Source: Chloroflexi bacterium RBG_13_53_26 (GTDB lineage: Bacteria; Chloroflexota; Dehalococcoidia; UBA2247; RBG-13-53-26). From it: a DNA stretch of 9,838 nt. The notes beneath the pieces are model-generated. The model was not told the DNA's origin. It worked only from the letters and a program-made list of their open reading frames with translations, and made no database searches. Positions 6,350-9,838 of this stretch are shown here, in pieces; the stretch's first letter is position 1, and each line of letters opens with the position of its first letter. Made by a program: the position numbers and the translations under genes. The stretch covers positions 1,003-10,840 of the forward strand of contig MGMW01000050.1 of the NCBI GenBank assembly GCA_001795035.1, written 5' to 3'.

Positions 6350-8527
6350 TCAATGCTGCTCAATGATGTATGTATCAATCCGAATCCACCGGTACCTCGG
6401 AAAGTTCACCCGCCCCAGGTCCTTCGGGGCCATCAGATTAGATCCAGGCAACAGCTCCACCGTGCCGGCTCCAGCCATGGAGCCGTGAAATTCACCGCCG
6501 GGCTTCAGCTCCACCCACTCATTCACCGACTGGAGAAAGATGAAGTCCTCAGCGTTCTCTCCAACCGCGTAGATGTTGGCCGACGAGCTGCCCCAGATAG
6601 CATTCAGATCCTTGGTGGTCGGGCTGGTCTCCTGTGTCCAGGTGGTTCCGGCACCCCCGTAATGGATGATGACCCCCAGCTCTCCCACCACATAAACATC
6701 ATTGGAGGCGCTGCCCCAGATACCCATAAGCTGTGGGAAAATGCCCGTATCGATAGTCATTGAGTACCAGTTGCCGTCCTTGTACCGCCTGATAGTGCCC
6801 TCGTCGCCAACAAAGAAGATGTCCGAGGCCGAGCTGCCCCAGACATGGCGCAGGTCTAGCGTAGTGCCGCTGGACATACTGGTCCATGTTCCCTCCACGT
6901 TGCCATCATAGCGTCTGATGGTGCCCTCCGCACCGACAGCATAGACGTCGGAGCCAGAGATCCTCCAGACGCTATTCAGTTGCACATCGGTCAAGCTGGT
7001 CATACCAGACCAGCCCCCGTCCTTGTACCGCAGAATGGTTCCCCCATCGCCAACGGCGTAGACCACATTGTCCAAAGCGCTGCCCCAGACGTCGTTCAGA
7101 TTGCTGGTGGTGCCACTGGTCATGGCGCTCCAGGCAGCTCCATCGTAGCGCATGACCGTCCCACCGTCTCCCACGGCGAAGATGTTATTGTCCGCCGTGC
7201 CCCACACGCCGTTCAAGGCATTGGTGGTGGCGCTGGTCATAGCTGTCCACAACGTCCCACTGTTGATGGTCTTCAAAATGACGCCACCGTCGCCCACAGC
7301 ATAGACAGTGGTGGCAGAACTGCCCCAGACGTCATTCAGGTCCGCCACCGTGTTGCTCGTCTGGTTGGCCCAGACACTGCCATTGTAACGAACGATGGCA
7401 GACTGATCGCCCACGCCGCCGGATACGATATTGGGTTGAAAACGCACGGTACCCAACCCTATGATCACCCCTGAACCCTTGACATACGAGCCCGGCGCGA
7501 AGTAAATATCTCCAAGACAGTAGATGGTCTGGCCGTTGAGGTTCACCAGTGTTTTCGACGTCACTGTGAAATCGCCGGTGACGAAGATCGTTCCATTCAG
7601 CTTCACCTCGCAGACCTGCGTCTTGGTGTCAATGGTCAGGGATCTGGCGGCACCCGCCGCCGTGTATCCCATATAAAGCGGGCCTATGGTGCTGCAGGCG
7701 TTCACTATGGTGCTGGGGTAGTTGCTGCTGGGCACCTGGGCCTGATAGAAGCTGGTCAGATACTCCTGCTCCGGCCATATCTCATTCAGATCTGTCAGAT
7801 CAGGAGGCAGCGGGGTTGCCGTCACCGTGCCCGTGACCACGCCCAGATTCTGCAGGGTGTAGTACTCAACGTCGCCATAGATGGTACCCTGGTTGTCCAG
7901 GATGGCACAACGGACATCACCATAAACAAGTCCCTTGCTGTATAGCTTCCAGCAGGTGACATCGCCCCTGATTATCTCTCCCGGAGTCACCGTCAGCGTC
8001 CCCGCGCACTGAATATCTCCGTTGCAGCCTCCACTCATATCCACATTGCCCAGACCAGTGATCCCGTTCTCAAAGAAATTGCCCTGATAGCCCTCTGTCG
8101 GAGTCACCCGGGACCTCACCCTGGTCATTGACCCCGTGACCATGTCCGTGGCCTCCGATACAATCTTGAAGAAAACTCCCTCGTCGTTCTCATTCTCTAT
8201 AGTCACGGTGACGTTGTCACCATTTATCTCGAAGGGGTCAAGGCTTACCGTACCAATAAAAAGGGGGCCGTCATCTCCAAAGAGCCCCCCATTCTGCAGT
8301 TCCCATATGGCGTATTGCACCCCGGCGTCAGCACTGTATAGCTCAGTGGTTATATCTTCGTGGCTTTGTCCTGCCTTCAGCCCGGTGATCATGAAACCGA
8401 GAAGAGGAGTAATAACAATGGCCCCAAGCACCAGCAAGGCTAGCACGGTCACAAATGCCTCTCCTGTTTCTCTCCCAGAAAGGCTCACCCTGAAAAGCTC
8501 GCCGCTTCTCTTCATTCTCGTCTTCAT
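6350..8527 (-). CDS. X1: PilX-like prepilin with bactofilin-like repeats and an inserted beta-propeller
   Basis: 725 residues from ATG 8527, preceded by GGAGGGGG at ideal spacing; an upstream in-frame TTG at 8545 overlaps that site and is unlikely. The leader ends GRETG22, followed by a hydrophobic helix (AFVTVLALLVLGAIVIT) and TTELYSADAGVQYAIWEL (60-77), the PilX-type helix. As in X2, Glu5 is absent. Residues about 158-236 have short G-x-V-x-G steps (GNVDMSGG, GDIQCAGTLTV, RGDV, YGDV, YGDV, TGTV), like bactofilin or polymer-forming beta-helices. Residues 310-366 continue as beta steps (NGTIFVTGDFTV, LGDIYFAPGSYV). A propeller (about 376-658) follows, then EDFIFLQSVNEW and ELKPGGEFHGSMAGAGTVEL resume the host beta repeat. 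First gene of X1-V1-W1. Inferred: exported, surface-displayed minor pilin; ligand unknown. Confidence 0.83.
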   Translation of the reverse strand: MKTRMKRSGELFRVSLSGRETGEAFVTVLALLVLGAIVITPLLGFMITGLKAGQSHEDITTELYSADAGVQYAIWELQNGGLFGDDGPLFIGTVSLDPFEINGDNVTVTIENENDEGVFFKIVSEATDMVTGSMTRVRSRVTPTEGYQGNFFENGITGLGNVDMSGGCNGDIQCAGTLTVTPGEIIRGDVTCWKLYSKGLVYGDVRCAILDNQGTIYGDVEYYTLQNLGVVTGTVTATPLPPDLTDLNEIWPEQEYLTSFYQAQVPSSNYPSTIVNACSTIGPLYMGYTAAGAARSLTIDTKTQVCEVKLNGTIFVTGDFTVTSKTLVNLNGQTIYCLGDIYFAPGSYVKGSGVIIGLGTVRFQPNIVSGGVGDQSAIVRYNGSVWANQTSNTVADLNDVWGSSATTVYAVGDGGVILKTINSGTLWTAMTSATTNALNGVWGTADNNIFAVGDGGTVMRYDGAAWSAMTSGTTSNLNDVWGSALDNVVYAVGDGGTILRYKDGGWSGMTSLTDVQLNSVWRISGSDVYAVGAEGTIRRYDGNVEGTWTSMSSGTTLDLRHVWGSSASDIFFVGDEGTIRRYKDGNWYSMTIDTGIFPQLMGIWGSASNDVYVVGELGVIIHYGGAGTTWTQETSPTTKDLNAIWGSSSANIYAVGENAEDFIFLQSVNEWVELKPGGEFHGSMAGAGTVELLPGSNLMAPKDLGRVNFPRYRWIRIDTYIIEQH
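6554..7402 (-). repeat. seven propeller repeats inside X1, starting and ending mid-repeat
   Basis: The block opens with the second half of a unit (SAIVRYNGSVWANQTSNT, about 376-393). Six whole units follow, beginning at DLNDVWG, ALNGVWG, NLNDVWG, QLNSVWR, DLRHVWG and QLMGIWG. It closes with the first half of a unit, LNAIWGSSSANIYAVGE (641-657). Joining the two halves gives seven blades, a Velcro-type closure. Units are more diverged than in X2. A 20-base DNA identity (6701-6720 with 1539-1558 of X2) shows common origin. Confidence 0.88.
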
Positions 8528-8604
8528 TGCGGCCCCCTCCGCCAATGACTGAGCCCCTGCATGGTGACTCGCCAGGCGTGCACTATCCCTACCTGGTTAG
8601 TCGT

Positions 8605-8619
8605 TTCTAAACCTTAGAA
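8605..8619. promoter_or_regulatory. TTCTAA-ACC-TTAGAA palindrome upstream of X1
   Basis: A perfect six-base inverted repeat with a three-base centre, about 80 bases before the X1 start. Size and position suit a dimeric regulator's operator or a small hairpin. No regulator is encoded nearby to link with it. Confidence 0.3.
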
Positions 8620-8724
8620 TCACCTGAACGGCTTCCACAATGACGCCGCACCTACAGCCGCGCGTTGCTAATCATGGTACGCTTGGGGCAGGATCCATCT
8701 TCACCAAGTATCACCACCAGCCCC

Positions 8725-8743
8725 ACGGATTCTCCGAATCCGT
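8725..8743. other. ACGGATTC-TCC-GAATCCGT perfect palindrome
   Basis: A perfect eight-base stem with a three-base loop. On the plus strand it is followed by a pyrimidine-rich tail (CCCCTCTCTTTTC), so it could act as a weak plus-strand terminator. No plus-strand gene ends here, so an operator or decayed repeat is equally possible. Confidence 0.35.
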
Positions 8744-8812
8744 CCCCTCTCTTTTCAAACCTACCATAGAACGTCCCAAATATCAAACCGCATCCCTTTC
8801 CCACTTTGTGTT

Positions 8813-8880
8813 ATCCCTGCGGAAGCGGGGATCTGCCGTGCGCCCCCTTCCCCACCTGGATTCCGCATCGTGTGCGGAAT
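8813..8880. repeat. REP-like paired hairpin repeat, copy 2 (diverged)
   Basis: Hairpin one is ATCCCTGC/GCGGGGAT with a GGAA loop and one wobble pair (8813-8832). After 27 bases, hairpin two is a perfect eight-base stem ATTCCGCA/TGCGGAAT with a five-base loop (8860-8880). Size (68 bases) and layout match copy 1 (69 bases). A further partial unit ending GCGGAATGACAC follows at 8896-8907. Confidence 0.7.
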
Positions 8881-9027
8881 GACACGGGGCGAGTCGCGGA
8901 ATGACACTCATCCAACCCGGCCATGCCCAATCAGCTAATAACCATGACCTATGAGCTACCAGCCATGGGCTAAGACAGTCCTGTCAGGTCCTCGGACCCG
9001 GTGCAATCCACCTGTAGGGGAGTCCCT

Positions 9028-9838
9028 GGGAGGCTGTCTCAAAACCCATCTGGCTGGTAAGATATACGGTGAAGATGAGCGAGAGGGAGGCCGCATGAGT
9101 CAGGAGATACGAGCGAAGTATGATCAGGTTTACATGCTACCGCCATCTCTGGAGGAGTGGATAGGAGAAGACCATCCGGCGAGGTTCATCCGTGCCTTTG
9201 TAGATGAGTTGGATCTTAAGAGGTTAGGGTTCAAGGAGCGCAAGAGTGAGGATGGCCGTCCGAGCTATGCGCCTGATCTTCTGCTGAAGGCATGGCTGTA
9301 CGGGTATCTGCAACGGATTTACAGCACGCGGTCGCTGGAGCGGGCCTGTCGGGAGCACATGTCTTTGATATGGCTGACGGGGATGCATCCTCCCGACCAT
9401 AACACGTTGTGGCGGTTCTGGCGGGATAACAAAGAGCCGCTGCGGCGGGTGTTTAGCCAGGCGATCAAGATAGCCCTTTCCTGGGACATGATAGGCCTGG
9501 TGTTACATGCTGTAGATGGCACCAGGATAAGGGCGGACGTAAGCAAGAAAGGGGCATGGCACCGGGAAGATCTGGTGAAGCTGGATAAGTGCCTGAAAGA
9601 GGCTCTAGACGAGGCGGAGAAACAGGTAGAGGCTTCGGAGAGAGAGGAGGTGGGAGATTACCGGCTGCCCGAGGATCTTCAGGGCGGTGAGTCTCTTAGC
9701 GAGGCTATACATAATGCGATAGAGGAAATGGATGGAAAGGAGCAGAAACATCTTCATCCCAGCGATATGGACGCCCGGATGATGCTGTGTGAAGAGCGAA
9801 AGGTCTTTGCCTACAATGCCCAGGTAGTGGCGGATGAA
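9028..9838 (+). mobile_element. IS1182-type insertion sequence, left part
   Basis: The element is inferred from the transposase and a candidate left inverted repeat GGGAGGCTGTCTCAAAAC at about 9028-9045, 50 bases before the gene. A GGCTGTCTCAAAA-type end is typical of this group from memory. The right end and target-site duplication lie outside the window, so the boundary is approximate. Confidence 0.65.
9095..9838 (+). CDS. IS1182-type DDE transposase, C-terminus cut by window edge
   Basis: 248 residues are visible with no stop; the start follows GAGAGGGAGG by four bases. The N-terminal DUF772-type region includes PPSLEEWIGEDHPARF (16-31) and YAPDLLLKAWLYGYLQ (58-73), with PDHNTLWRFWRD (100-111). 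The first catalytic Asp is in HAVDGTRIRAD (D141). HPSDMDARMM (221-230) and FAYNAQVVADE (238-248) lead to the second, D247. A Lys/Glu-rich linker (about 160-185) lies between. Function: cut-and-paste transposition of its own element. It is divergent from the pilin operon. No frameshift or stop is seen in the visible part, so it may be intact. Confidence 0.92.
   Translation, partial: MSQEIRAKYDQVYMLPPSLEEWIGEDHPARFIRAFVDELDLKRLGFKERKSEDGRPSYAPDLLLKAWLYGYLQRIYSTRSLERACREHMSLIWLTGMHPPDHNTLWRFWRDNKEPLRRVFSQAIKIALSWDMIGLVLHAVDGTRIRADVSKKGAWHREDLVKLDKCLKEALDEAEKQVEASEREEVGDYRLPEDLQGGESLSEAIHNAIEEMDGKEQKHLHPSDMDARMMLCEERKVFAYNAQVVADE

Larger units (their letters stand above)
8528..9027. other. 500-base non-coding region between X1 and the insertion sequence
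   Basis: No gene is recognised on either strand. It should contain the X1-V1-W1 promoter on the minus strand, but I could not find a convincing -35/-10 pair. It holds two short palindromes (8605-8619, 8725-8743), a REP-like paired hairpin (8813-8880) with an extra 12-base direct repeat GCGGAATGACAC at 8874 and 8896, and a small GGTCC/GGACC palindrome (8987-8998). Confidence 0.6.

Noticed and set aside
744..8527. phage tail, toxin or defence system reading of the propeller proteins
   Set aside because: Both proteins begin with PilX-type export helices and sit among clear prepilins; no toxin, nuclease or immunity gene is present.
8528..8545. TTG start for X1 at 8545
   Set aside because: It overlaps the GGAGGGGG ribosome site that serves ATG 8527 at good spacing.
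8136..8552. 138-codon plus-strand frame opposite the X1 N-terminus
   Set aside because: Ser-rich shadow of the hydrophobic helix and start region of X1.

Overview
The window reads as part of a bacterial chromosome with mid-50s GC (estimated by eye). It is dominated by one minus-strand cluster for a type IV pilus or pseudopilus-like surface apparatus. The most likely source is an uncultured Chloroflexota (Dehalococcoidia-like) bacterium. That placement is an inference from memory of similar minor-pilin clusters and of the C-terminal domain style, and is not proven by any marker gene here.

Layout in the direction of transcription (right to left). The 5' edge (about 8528-9027) is non-coding and holds palindromes and a paired-hairpin repeat. 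Next come X1 (6350-8527), a PilX-like prepilin with a bactofilin-like repeat region and a beta-propeller; V1 (5839-6261), a PilV-like minor pilin; and W1 (5280-5816), a PilW-like minor pilin. A 366-base gap follows with a second paired-hairpin repeat and a near-consensus sigma70-type promoter (4983-5011). Then come V2 (4494-4913), W2 (3916-4497, ATGA overlap with V2) and X2 (744-3794), a 1016-residue PilX-like protein with a second propeller. After a 237-base gap lies the start of a PilO-like inner-membrane protein (1-506, running off the window). On the right, on the plus strand, is the left end and first 248 codons of an IS1182-type transposase (9095-9838).

Four proteins carry a classical prepilin N-terminus: Gly at -1, Glu at +5, then a hydrophobic helix. 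X1 and X2 carry the PilX/GspK-like version without Glu5. V1/V2 and W1/W2 are paralogous pairs, so the locus looks like a duplicated minor-pilin set arranged X-V-W / V-W-X. The probable role is a minor-pilin tip complex that primes a pilus or pseudopilus and displays two large beta-rich proteins outside the cell.

The most notable feature is that X1 and X2 each contain seven copies of a WGS-type repeat of about 39 residues, predicted to form a seven-bladed propeller. In both, the propeller appears to be spliced into the interior of another domain rather than attached at an end. The host domains differ and the blade register differs: X2 has seven whole repeats, while X1 starts and ends mid-repeat. 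This suggests a propeller cassette moved twice into minor-pilin scaffolds, probably to diversify surface binding. The ligand is unknown.
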